From NCBI RefSeq assembly GCF_014648695.1, contig NZ_BMRP01000010.1, forward strand, positions 104,229-168,228: a DNA stretch of 64,000 bases, written 5' to 3'. The translations under genes and the position numbers were made by a program. Shown here piece after piece: positions 42,568-50,362 of this stretch; position 1 is the stretch's first letter, and each line of letters begins with the position of its first letter. This DNA comes from Streptomyces albospinus (lineage in GTDB: Bacteria; Actinomycetota; Actinomycetes; Streptomycetales; Streptomycetaceae). The notes below the pieces were generated by a model. That model was not told where the DNA came from, made no database searches, and was given only the letters and a program-made list of their open reading frames with translations.

Positions 42568-43137
42568 TCAGCCCATGGTCTTGGCGCCGTCCAGGGACTC
42601 GCGGATGATGTCGGCGTGGCCGGCGTGCTGCGCGGTCTCGGCGATGATGTGCATCACCGCCCGGCGCGCCGTCCACCGCGCTCCGGATTCGAACCACGGG
42701 GCCTTCGGCAGCGGCTGGGTGGCGTTCAGATCGGGCAGGGTGGCGACCAACTCATCGGTCCGGCACGCCACTTCGGCGTAGTCGGCCAGCACACCGGCCA
42801 GCGTCTCGGTGGGCAGCAGCCGGAATTCGTCGGCCCGCCGGGCCCAGTCGGCCTCGGTCATGGCGGTGAAGTCGCCCATCGCGGACGGGCCTTGCACGAT
42901 GAAGTCCGCCCAGTGCCGCTCGACCGAGGCGACGTGCTTGATCAGACCGCCCAGGCACAGCTCGCTGGCGGTGGTCCGCTGTCGGGCCTGGTCGTCGGTG
43001 AGGTCGCGGGTGGTGAAGCGCAGGAAGCGCCGGTGGTTGGCCAGCATCGCCAGCAGGTCGGCGTGCTCGCCGGTGGCGGATGCGACGTCGGCCGCGTCGT
43101 GGTGGGTGGATTCCTTGCCGGTGGTGGTCTCGCTCAT
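42568..43137 (-). CDS. DinB-family protein (DUF664 type)
   Basis: 189 residues. The four-helix DinB fold is evident with metal-ligand histidines in GLIKHVASVERHWADF and HIIAETAQHAGHADIIRESL. Members are mycothiol- or bacillithiol-dependent S-transferases or unknown. It is divergent from a WYL regulator at 43252 (114-bp spacer), which likely controls it, a common pairing. A fragment of a second DinB gene lies at 44315. Confidence 0.9.
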   Translation of the reverse strand: MSETTTGKESTHHDAADVASATGEHADLLAMLANHRRFLRFTTRDLTDDQARQRTTASELCLGGLIKHVASVERHWADFIVQGPSAMGDFTAMTEADWARRADEFRLLPTETLAGVLADYAEVACRTDELVATLPDLNATQPLPKAPWFESGARWTARRAVMHIIAETAQHAGHADIIRESLDGAKTMG

Positions 43138-43251
43138 GGTCTCCGTCTCCCCTTGATGCTGTTGCGTGGGCGTCTTTGTTCCGTCGGTCAGGGATCACGT
43201 TAGGAGCCATAGCGGTCAGTTTCTGTCCTGAATTCGAGGGAGAATCGCGGC

Positions 43252-44226
43252 ATGGCGAACACCAGCACCCGGACGCTGCAACTGCTGTCCCTGCTTCAGA
43301 CCCACCGGTACTGGCCGGGCACCGAGCTGGCCGAGCGGCTGGGGGTCTCGGTCCGCACCCTGCGCCGGGACGTCGACCGGCTGCGCGAACTGGGCTATCC
43401 GGTCGAGGCGCAGCGCGGCGTCGATGGCGGCTACCAGCTCGCTGCGGGCGCGGCGCTGCCGCCGTTGGTGATCGACGACGAGGAGGCGGTTGCCCTGGCT
43501 GTGGGGTTGCAGACCGCCGCCCAGGGCGCGGTGGAGGGCATCGCCGAGTCCTCGGTCCGGGTGCTGGCCAAGGTGGTGCAGGTGATGCCTGCCCGGCTGC
43601 GGCGCCGGGTGGAGAGCCTGGGCGCGATGACCGTCCCCGCCGACTGGGGCACGTCGGCCGGGGCGGACGTCGACCCGGCCGTCCTCACCGCGGTCGCATT
43701 GGCCTGCCGGGACACCGAGCAGCTCCGCTTCTCCTACACCGCCGCCGACGGCCGGAACACCGACCGGCACGTCGAACCTCACCGCTTGGTCTGTCTCGGC
43801 CGGCGCTGGTACCTGGTCGCCTACGACCTCGCCCGGCACGACTGGCGTACGTTCCGGGTCGACCGGCTCACCGCGCCCCACAGCAGCGGCTCCCGTTTCC
43901 GGCTTCGTGACCTGCCTGCTGCCGACGCCGCCGAATTCGTCCGCGCCCGCCTCAACAATGTGCCCCGCCCGTACCGCGTGGAGGTCCTGGTCGACGCCCC
44001 GGCCGCGACGGTGCGTGAACGGATCGGCCGGTGGGGAACGGTCGAGGAGATCGACGCCGAGCACTGCCGGTTGCGCATGACCGCCGACTCCCTGGACTGG
44101 CCGGCCATGGCGATGGGCGTGATCGGCGCAGACTTCCACGTGCTGCACCCGCCCGAACTGCTCGACCGGATCCACGACTGGGGTACCCGCTTCCATCGTG
44201 CCTCGCGCCGCCGCGGCGGGGGATAG
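43252..44226 (+). CDS. YafY-type WYL-domain transcriptional regulator
   Basis: 324 residues, ATG 43252 after a GAGGGAG-like site. HTH about 5-55 (RYWPGTELAERLGVSVRTLR, RDVDRLRELGYPVEAQRGVD, then GGYQL). The WYL domain is about 140-220 (LRFSYTAADGRNTDRHVEPH, RLVCLGRRWYLVAYD). A WCX-like C-terminal domain follows. These proteins sense nucleic-acid or small ligands and often regulate a divergent neighbour, here the DinB gene. Confidence 0.93.
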   Translation: MANTSTRTLQLLSLLQTHRYWPGTELAERLGVSVRTLRRDVDRLRELGYPVEAQRGVDGGYQLAAGAALPPLVIDDEEAVALAVGLQTAAQGAVEGIAESSVRVLAKVVQVMPARLRRRVESLGAMTVPADWGTSAGADVDPAVLTAVALACRDTEQLRFSYTAADGRNTDRHVEPHRLVCLGRRWYLVAYDLARHDWRTFRVDRLTAPHSSGSRFRLRDLPAADAAEFVRARLNNVPRPYRVEVLVDAPAATVRERIGRWGTVEEIDAEHCRLRMTADSLDWPAMAMGVIGADFHVLHPPELLDRIHDWGTRFHRASRRRGGG

Positions 44227-44314
44227 TCCGGCGCTCCGTGCCGGCCGGCGGACCGAACGATGCCAACGGCCGTCTCGCAGCACGGAATCGGCGGGAGCAG
44301 TGTCTCAACGCCGC

Positions 44315-44424
44315 CACCGTCGATGCGCTGGGTCTTGGTGCACAGGATCGAGGAGACCGCCAGGCACGCCGGCCACGTCGACACTCTGCGCGAGCAGTTC
44401 GACGGCAGCACGGGGCGGCAGTCC
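44315..44424 (+). pseudogene. C-terminal fragment of a second DinB-family gene
   Basis: The frame reads MRWVLVHRIEETARHAGHVD, then TLREQFDG, the conserved last helices of DinB proteins (HxIEETARHxGHxDxLRE). Everything upstream is missing. It is not a copy of the DinB gene at 42568, whose equivalent reads HIIAETAQHAGHADIIRES. Confidence 0.65.
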
Positions 44425-44838
44425 CCCGATACGGAGAACCGGCACCGGCAGCCGACGCCGTCCGGACAGGCCGGACCTGAGGGCGAGGACGCCGGCACTG
44501 CCGCGGTTGCGGCCCGGACTCTCAAGGGCAGCAATCGCGGACCGGTGGGAGCGCGATCAGGCACGGAGGGCAGCGTGGGCTTCCCCGTCCGGCGATGCCG
44601 GACGGGGAAGCTCTGTCGCCGAACCGGTCAGCTTGGCGTCAGCCGGCCTTGGCGAAGGCCAACGTCGTCACCGTTCTGCCGTCGTGCTTGTAGACGAGCT
44701 TGGGAGTGGCGTCGGCCTGCGCCGCGGGCTTGGGGAAGGCCGGCGTGAAGGTCCCGTAAGCAGTTTCGGCAGCTTGAACGTGGCCGAACCGACCCCCTGC
44801 CTCATGGACCGGGCCCGCGCGGAGGGAGTGCGAGGCTG
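44425..44838. other. Decayed region with a terminator hairpin
   Basis: 414 bp. It contains the hairpin at 44579-44611 and, on the minus strand at about 44645-44770, a coding-like tail reading AYGTFTPAFPKPAAQADATP and KLVYKHDGRTVTTLAFAKAG before a stop. The tail is of no recognised family. Confidence 0.4.
44579..44611. terminator. Hairpin with 15-bp perfect stem and GAT loop
   Basis: GCTTCCCCGTCCGGC-gat-GCCGGACGGGGAAGC. No intact gene ends directly next to it; it may have served one of the decayed genes. Confidence 0.65.
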
Positions 44839-46179
44839 TCAGTCGTGCTCTGACCCGTGCTCGTTCGTTCCGGACGGTGTTGGCTCGGACTGGTCGGCCG
44901 GGCCCGGCGGGAGGCGTAGTTCGGCGACGGCTCCGCCGTCGGGGGCATTGGAGAAGCGGAGGGTGGCGCCGAGGACATGGGCCTGTCCGGTGGCGATCGT
45001 CAGGCCCAGGCCGTGTCCCGTCCGCTTGCCGGCTTCCGAACCGCCGGATTGGCTGCGGAACCGCTGCGGACCCTGGTCGAGGAGGTAGGAGGGGTAGCCG
45101 TCACCGTGGTCCCGCACGGTGATGACGTGGGCGTCGACGGTGACCGCCACGGGTTCGCGTCCGTGTTTGTGGGCATTGGCGACAAGGTTGCCCAGCACGC
45201 GCTCCAGCCTGCGCCGGTCGGTCTCCACACAGACGTCCCGCACGACGCTGACCTCAGTTGTCGTTCCGGTGGCCCGCACCGCACGCTCGGCAAGTGGCCC
45301 CAGACGGTGCACGTCCAGGTCGGCCCGCTCCGCCTGCGCGTCGAGCCGGGAGATCTCCAGCAGATCCTCGGTGAGCTGGCGCAGGGTCTGGACACGGTCG
45401 CGCACCATCTCGGTGGGGCGGCCCGCCGGCAGCAGTTCGGCGGCGGCGTGGAGTCCGGCGAGCGGGGTGCGCAGCTCGTGGGAGACGTCGGCGGTGAAGC
45501 GCTGCTCGCGGTGGAGTTTGGCTTGCAGGCTGGCGGCCATCGCGTCGAGTGCGGCGGCCACCGCGGCGGCTTCGTCCTTGGCGCGGTCCGGGTTCTGGGC
45601 GCGCGGGTCGTTCACACGGGCGTCGAGATCGCCGGTGCTGATGCGCCGGGCCACCTGGGCGGTGCGGTGCAGTCGGCGGGTGATGCGGGAGACCGAGATC
45701 AGTCCGGCTCCAAGGGTGATGCCGATAGCGGCGGCGGAGGAGCCGGTGATGGCCTGGTCCAGGTCGCTGAGTGCGGCTGCCTGGGTGCTGTAGTCCAGGC
45801 GTACCGCCAGCGCCTTGCGGCCGGTGACGGGGGCGGTGGCCCACATCGTCGGGTGACCTCCGTGGTCGGCGAGCTGGGTCGCGCGCTCGTCGTGGTTCAC
45901 GGTCATCTCGCGCAGGGGAGCGGGCAGGTCCGGCGGGTCGACCGAGGCGTTGCGGCCGAGGGGTTCTCCGGCGCGGTATGCGGCCACGGCGCGGTCCAGC
46001 TCCGCCAGGGCCGTACTGCGCGCACGATCCTGGGTCTGCCTGCCGACCAGGACGTGCACCAGGATGCCGAGCACCACGGCGAGCAGGCAGCACATGAGGG
46101 TGATGAAGACGGCGGACTTCCAGTAGAGCGTCGCCGTCCAGGCGGGCAGCAGCCGCGGCTGCGACGGGGGCGTGCTCAT
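44839..46179 (-). CDS. Sensor histidine kinase, no partner response regulator nearby
   Basis: 446 residues. The first helix is SAVFITLMCCLLAVVLGILV, an extracytoplasmic region of about 100 residues follows, then a second helix (SSAAAIGITLGAGLISV) and HAMP (RRISTGDLDARVND). The H-box is FTADVSHELRTPLAGLHAAA, N-box VLGNLVANAHKHG, G1 VRDHGDGYPSYL, G2 GKRTGHGLGLTIATG, all intact. Its ATG overlaps the stop of the lipoprotein gene by 4 bp (ATGA). Lipoprotein plus kinase recalls CseA/CseC of the sigE system or the AfsQ locus, but the response regulator expected between or beside them is absent. Confidence 0.9.
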   Translation of the reverse strand: MSTPPSQPRLLPAWTATLYWKSAVFITLMCCLLAVVLGILVHVLVGRQTQDRARSTALAELDRAVAAYRAGEPLGRNASVDPPDLPAPLREMTVNHDERATQLADHGGHPTMWATAPVTGRKALAVRLDYSTQAAALSDLDQAITGSSAAAIGITLGAGLISVSRITRRLHRTAQVARRISTGDLDARVNDPRAQNPDRAKDEAAAVAAALDAMAASLQAKLHREQRFTADVSHELRTPLAGLHAAAELLPAGRPTEMVRDRVQTLRQLTEDLLEISRLDAQAERADLDVHRLGPLAERAVRATGTTTEVSVVRDVCVETDRRRLERVLGNLVANAHKHGREPVAVTVDAHVITVRDHGDGYPSYLLDQGPQRFRSQSGGSEAGKRTGHGLGLTIATGQAHVLGATLRFSNAPDGGAVAELRLPPGPADQSEPTPSGTNEHGSEHD

Positions 46180-46946
46180 GGCTTACGGCCCGGGGAGGCG
46201 GTGGAGGACGGGGGTTGCCAGTCGTACTCGGTGGCCTGCATCTCCATGACCTGGCTGTGGGGGTTCCACCCGAAGACGGTGCGGATCTCGTACCCGGGAG
46301 TCTCTGTGGGTTCACGCATGATCAGCTTGCCCTCGGTCACGTCCACGGCCAGCGGAGTCCCCGCGGTGTTCAGGATCCGGTTCACCACGCCGTCCTTGAG
46401 TTTGTAGACCCAGATGGACACGGTGTGGTCCTCGGCCTCGATACCGACGATCAGGTCGTCCTTGCCGTCACCGGTCAGATCCTGGTACTCGGGAGCCCGC
46501 ACGGGACAGGCCTTCGGCTGGTCGGCGCAGGCACGGATCCTGCTCTCGGTCTTCTTGTCGAAGGCCGGCGCCCGGCGACGGTCGTCTGCATCCAGCTGTG
46601 CCTGGATGACGGAGGACACGGACACCTTCCGGATGTCCCCGGACGACACCCGGGGCAGCGCAGGCAAGGGCAACGGCGTGCCGTCCACTCCCGCTCCCGC
46701 TTCTGGCGAAGGCTGCGGCGCGGGCGGGCGCCCGGGCCACAGCCGCACCGGGCCGGACACGGGAGAGGCACGCCCCGCGGGCTTGGGCATCCCCACCGCC
46801 GCACACCCGCCCACCAACGCCGCTGCGCCCGCCAGCACGGTCGTCAGCGCCGCCGCGCGTACGGCACGGGACGAGCGCGGGCTGCTGACCACAGGCACGG
46901 TCCTGCTCTCACGGAGCGCAGGACCAGAACGGAAGCGACCGATCAT
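46176..46946 (-). CDS. Lipoprotein coupled to the histidine kinase (CseA-like by context)
   Basis: 256 residues, ATG 46946 directly after GAGGAGAAC. A long basic N-region is followed by a hydrophobic stretch and a lipobox with Cys48 (LAGAAALVGGC). A Pro-rich linker (RLWPGRPPAPQPSPEAG) leads to a C-terminal domain with an integrin/VCBS-like calcium loop (DLTGDGKDDLIVGIEAEDHT) and TVSIWVYKLKDGVVNRIL. It should sit on the outer face of the membrane next to the kinase's sensor domain and modulate it. The resemblance to CseA is by arrangement, not proven homology. Confidence 0.82.
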   Translation of the reverse strand: MIGRFRSGPALRESRTVPVVSSPRSSRAVRAAALTTVLAGAAALVGGCAAVGMPKPAGRASPVSGPVRLWPGRPPAPQPSPEAGAGVDGTPLPLPALPRVSSGDIRKVSVSSVIQAQLDADDRRRAPAFDKKTESRIRACADQPKACPVRAPEYQDLTGDGKDDLIVGIEAEDHTVSIWVYKLKDGVVNRILNTAGTPLAVDVTEGKLIMREPTETPGYEIRTVFGWNPHSQVMEMQATEYDWQPPSSTASPGRKP

Positions 46947-47175
46947 GTTCTCCTCGTCGCTTTGCGGCGGTCGGACGGTTCCGCAACCGTATCCCGTGCA
47001 TCGCCGAACAGCCGCCCGCCGGCACCGGGAGAGAGCAGCGCCCCGGATGCAGCCGCAGGCCGTCGGTGTGGAGGCGTTGCAGCTGGCCGGCCGATCTACC
47101 TCCCGGATCGGTCCGGAACCGATCGCCACCACGTGCGCGCCGCGACGACGCCCGCGTGTGCCTGTGTGCGTGTCG
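46947..47175. other. Spacer upstream of the lipoprotein gene
   Basis: 229 bp; it should hold the promoter of the lipoprotein-kinase operon. No gene seen. Confidence 0.4.
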
Positions 47176-47468
47176 ATCGCTGCGAGCTGCTGCGTCGTCC
47201 GCAGGATGCCGACGGCCTGGACATCAGTGACAGCACCCGGTACTTCACGGTCCTGGCATTCCTCTCCCAGGTTCCCGACACCGTCGAGCAACACGCTGTG
47301 CTGCGCCGGCGGCTGGAGTTCCTGGAGCAACCCGCGAGCTTCTTCTATGACGGCGACCGTCCACTGGGCGCCGAGGAGAACAACGGCCCCTATCGCCGCG
47401 GCATGCTCGCCATCGCCCGCGCCACCAGTCGCGCGGAGCGTTCCTGGCTGCGGGAGGTCCTGTCCTGA
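47176..47468 (+). pseudogene. PadR-family regulator, C-terminal fragment
   Basis: The frame reads ISDSTRYFTVLAFLSQVPDT, HAVLRRRLEFLEQPASFFYD and GPYRRGMLAIARATSRAERS, then WLREVL and stop. This matches the C-terminal helical domain of actinobacterial PadR/virulence-activator-like regulators. The N-terminal HTH is missing, so the gene is a 3' remnant. Confidence 0.65.
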
Positions 47469-47699
47469 CCTGGCGGTACGTCAGCAGATCCGTCGTCCGT
47501 TCCGGTCCGGATGCTCGGTCCTGCCGTGAGACCGTGCCGGGGTGGCAAGCCGGTAGGCCCGCATGAGATCGACAGCGTTGCGGGGGAGCCGCCTGCTGGC
47601 ATCGTCCGCCGAGGCACCGGCTCGGTGGGGCCGGCGATCGGCCGGCGGCCGGCTCGCCGAGTATCGGCATCGAGGCCGCCGCGTGACCACAACTGGCCG

Positions 47700-48944
47700 T
47701 CATGTGAGGCTCGCGGCCTCTTCCCTTGTGTTCCGGGGCGCCTTCTCGCGACGCGGGAGCAGCAGCGGGGTGGCAAGGAGGAGGACCCCGGCGGCTGCGA
47801 TCGCGGTGCGGGGGCTGGTGACGGTGGCGAGCAGACCCCACGCGGCGGTCAAGGCCGCGATGCTGGTGCTGGTGCTGACCGACCAGGCGGACAGGGTGCG
47901 GGTGACCCGGTCGGTGTTGGTGTGGGCGAGCCGGTAGGTGGCCAGCACCGGGTTGAACACTCCGATGCAGGTCACCAGGCCGAGTTGGACGGCGATGATG
48001 AGTACCATCCCGGGCACACCGGGCCGGACGAACGCCAATCCGACAGGCCAGCACGCACGCAGCGCCCCGGCGGTGAGCATCACCGTGCGCTGCCCGTACC
48101 GCGTCACGAGTCGGGGCGCGAGGCGTGAGCCGACCAGACCACCGACGCAGGGGGCCGCGAACGCGAGACCGTACTGCCAGGGCGCGAACCCCAGGCGCCC
48201 CAGCAGCAGTACGGCGAGCAGTGGCTCGGAGGCCATGATCAGGCCGTTGACCACGATCTGGTTGAGGAACAGCGGTCGCAGTGTGGGATGGGTGAGGATG
48301 TGGCGCCATCCTTCGAGCAGGTCGCCTGCTTTGAGCCGCGGTGCACCGGTCCGTGCGGGGCGCGGCTCGCTCCCGCCGATGGCGCGGATGCCCAGCGCCG
48401 AGAGCAGGTAGCTGACCGCATCGGCCACCACGGTCGTCACCGGGCCGAACAGCCCGACCGCGGCCCCGCCGAGCGGTGGTCCGACCACCGTCGTGGTCCA
48501 CGTCGTGGACTCGAACCGGCCGTTGGCGACGAGCAGGTCCTCCGGCGGCACGAGCGACTTGAGATACGCACCGCTGGCCGCCTTGAAGGCGATGTCGGCC
48601 GCGGCGACGACGACGGAGACGACGAGGAGTTGGGCGAAGCTGAGCCAGCCGAGCGCGAACGCGGCGGGGACGCTCATCAACGCCGCGAACCGGATCAGGT
48701 CCATCGCCACCATCACCGGCCGCTTACGGCGGAACTCCACCCACGGACCGAGCGGCACCGCGAGCATGGCTCCCACTGCCCGCCCCGTGGCGGCCAGCGC
48801 CGCCACCTGAGTCGGCCCGGAGTGCAGCACGAGGACCGCGATCAAGGGAAACGCACCGAACCCGAGCCCTGTGCCGTAGGAGCTGACCGCAAACGCCGCC
48901 CACAACCACCCGAACCGCCGCCCCAGCGCCCGTCTACCTGTCAT
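47700..48944 (-). CDS. MFS transporter (drug-efflux-like, MFS_3 type)
   Basis: 414 residues with about 12 membrane helices. The N-terminus reads WLWAAFAVSSYGTGLGFGAF; the loop-2/3 region GPWVEFRRKRPVMVAMDLIR has the basic cluster; a central cytoplasmic loop (GIRAIGGSEPRPARTGAPRL) divides two halves. It resembles enterobactin-exporter/macrolide-efflux-like MFS_3 proteins. It is divergent from a LysR regulator with a palindrome between, so induction by the LysR ligand is likely. Substrate unknown. Confidence 0.9.
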   Translation of the reverse strand: MTGRRALGRRFGWLWAAFAVSSYGTGLGFGAFPLIAVLVLHSGPTQVAALAATGRAVGAMLAVPLGPWVEFRRKRPVMVAMDLIRFAALMSVPAAFALGWLSFAQLLVVSVVVAAADIAFKAASGAYLKSLVPPEDLLVANGRFESTTWTTTVVGPPLGGAAVGLFGPVTTVVADAVSYLLSALGIRAIGGSEPRPARTGAPRLKAGDLLEGWRHILTHPTLRPLFLNQIVVNGLIMASEPLLAVLLLGRLGFAPWQYGLAFAAPCVGGLVGSRLAPRLVTRYGQRTVMLTAGALRACWPVGLAFVRPGVPGMVLIIAVQLGLVTCIGVFNPVLATYRLAHTNTDRVTRTLSAWSVSTSTSIAALTAAWGLLATVTSPRTAIAAAGVLLLATPLLLPRREKAPRNTREEAASLT

Positions 48945-49044
48945 ACCTCACGCCACCCCCGTCTGTCTGAACAACCACACGCTGACCACCGGTATCAAAG
49001 CGACTGGCAGACGCCCGGATCAAACAACCGACCCGACGGGAAAT

Positions 49045-49061
49045 CACAACCATTGGTTGTG
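49045..49061. promoter_or_regulatory. 17-bp perfect palindrome, candidate LysR operator
   Basis: CACAACCA-t-TGGTTGTG lies 17 bp before the LysR start and about 100 bp from the MFS start. LysR proteins typically bind T-N11-A palindromes in such divergent spacers. Confidence 0.6.
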
Positions 49062-49078
49062 CAGGTATCGTCGCCGGC

Positions 49079-50011
49079 GTGGATCTTGATGCTGTGCGCA
49101 CCTTCGTGGCCGCCGCGGACGCGGGGCGGTTCCACGACGTCGCCGCCGAACTGTCGATCACCCAGCAGGCCGTCTCCAAACGCATCGCCACGCTGGAGAA
49201 GACCCTCGGTGTGCGGCTGTTCACCCGCACCGCGCGAGGCGCGACGCTCACCATCGACGGACAGGCGTTCCTGCCCCACGCCCGCGACCTCCTACGGGCC
49301 GCAGAGCGGGCAGCCGCCTCCGTATCTCCCGGCCGCCGTGCGCTGCGCGTCGACGTGATCGGCCGGCGGCTCGCCCCGGCTGCCGCGCTGCGCGACTTCC
49401 ACCGCGCGCACCCCGAGGTCGAGCTTGAAGTCGTGACCCTCTTCGACGTCGACGCGGCCATCAACGCCATCCGGTCCGGCACGATCGACGCGTCCTTCCG
49501 CGCCGTCACCATGCCCGGCCGGCAGCTTCCCGACGACATCGGGGTCGCCCGGGCCTTCGACGAGCCCATCCAGCTCCTCACCGGACCGGCCCACGAGTTC
49601 GCCGCCGCCCGTGCGGTCACGCCCGCCGAGCTGGTCGGGCACCGGATCTGGATGCCCGGCATCGTTCCCGGAACCGAGTGGGGCGCCTACTACGATGCCC
49701 TCGCCGCCGCGTTCGGGCTCACCATCGAGATCACCGGCCCCGACTTCGGCATCGAGCCCCTGTTGGACACCATCGCCGACTCCCGGTCACTGGCGACCTT
49801 CGTCGGCGAGGAGACACACTTCGTCTGGCCCGCCGACCACGGCCTGCGGCGCATCGCCGTGCAGGATCCGACACCGGTCTACCCGCACTCACTGCTCTGG
49901 CATCGCGACAACCCGCACCCGGCACTCGGCGCGCTCCGCGACCACCTCGGCTCCGGGCGGCGCGACCATTCCGCGGCCGGGACCTGGACACCGCCATGGG
50001 CACAGCGGTGA
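49079..50011 (+). CDS. LysR-family transcriptional regulator
   Basis: 310 residues, GTG start. The winged HTH is about 1-60 (TFVAAADAGRFHDVAAELSI, TQQAVSKRIATLEKTLGVRL). The substrate-binding domain follows from about 85, with LRVDVIGRRLAPAAALRDFH and the RD-I/RD-II lobes to about 290. Divergent from the MFS transporter, its probable target. Confidence 0.94.
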   Translation: MDLDAVRTFVAAADAGRFHDVAAELSITQQAVSKRIATLEKTLGVRLFTRTARGATLTIDGQAFLPHARDLLRAAERAAASVSPGRRALRVDVIGRRLAPAAALRDFHRAHPEVELEVVTLFDVDAAINAIRSGTIDASFRAVTMPGRQLPDDIGVARAFDEPIQLLTGPAHEFAAARAVTPAELVGHRIWMPGIVPGTEWGAYYDALAAAFGLTIEITGPDFGIEPLLDTIADSRSLATFVGEETHFVWPADHGLRRIAVQDPTPVYPHSLLWHRDNPHPALGALRDHLGSGRRDHSAAGTWTPPWAQR

Positions 50012-50362
50012 CGACCACCGCGTACCCAGCGCCGACACCCTCCTGAGCCGGGAGGGCGTCCGGCTTCCGGCGTCGTCGTCCTCGTCCGTGCCCTGCGCCG
50101 GGCATGCCGTCGGCCGGGCTGGGCGGGTGCGGTCCGCGACCAGGTCGAGGCGGCGCCGGGTGAGGATGCTCGGATCCGCGGTGATGCCGCGGATGAATCG
50201 GCGGAACATCCCCTGGGTCCGCCGGCCGATGCCCACCGCTGCGAACGTCAGAACCGCTGGGACCCGTGCAGATTCTCGTGCGGGGAAACTGCCGAAAAGT
50301 GCCTACCGGTGGCCCGGCCGAGCAGCAACGATGCGACGGTGAATGATGATCAACTTCGTGCC
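50012..50362. other. Spacer upstream of the secreted adenosine deaminase gene
   Basis: 351 bp without recognisable gene. It presumably holds the promoter of the gene at 50363. Confidence 0.4.

Noticed and set aside
47481..47690. 69-codon minus-strand ORF following the MFS gene
   Set aside because: Arg/Pro-rich shadow composition, no ribosome binding site, no family.
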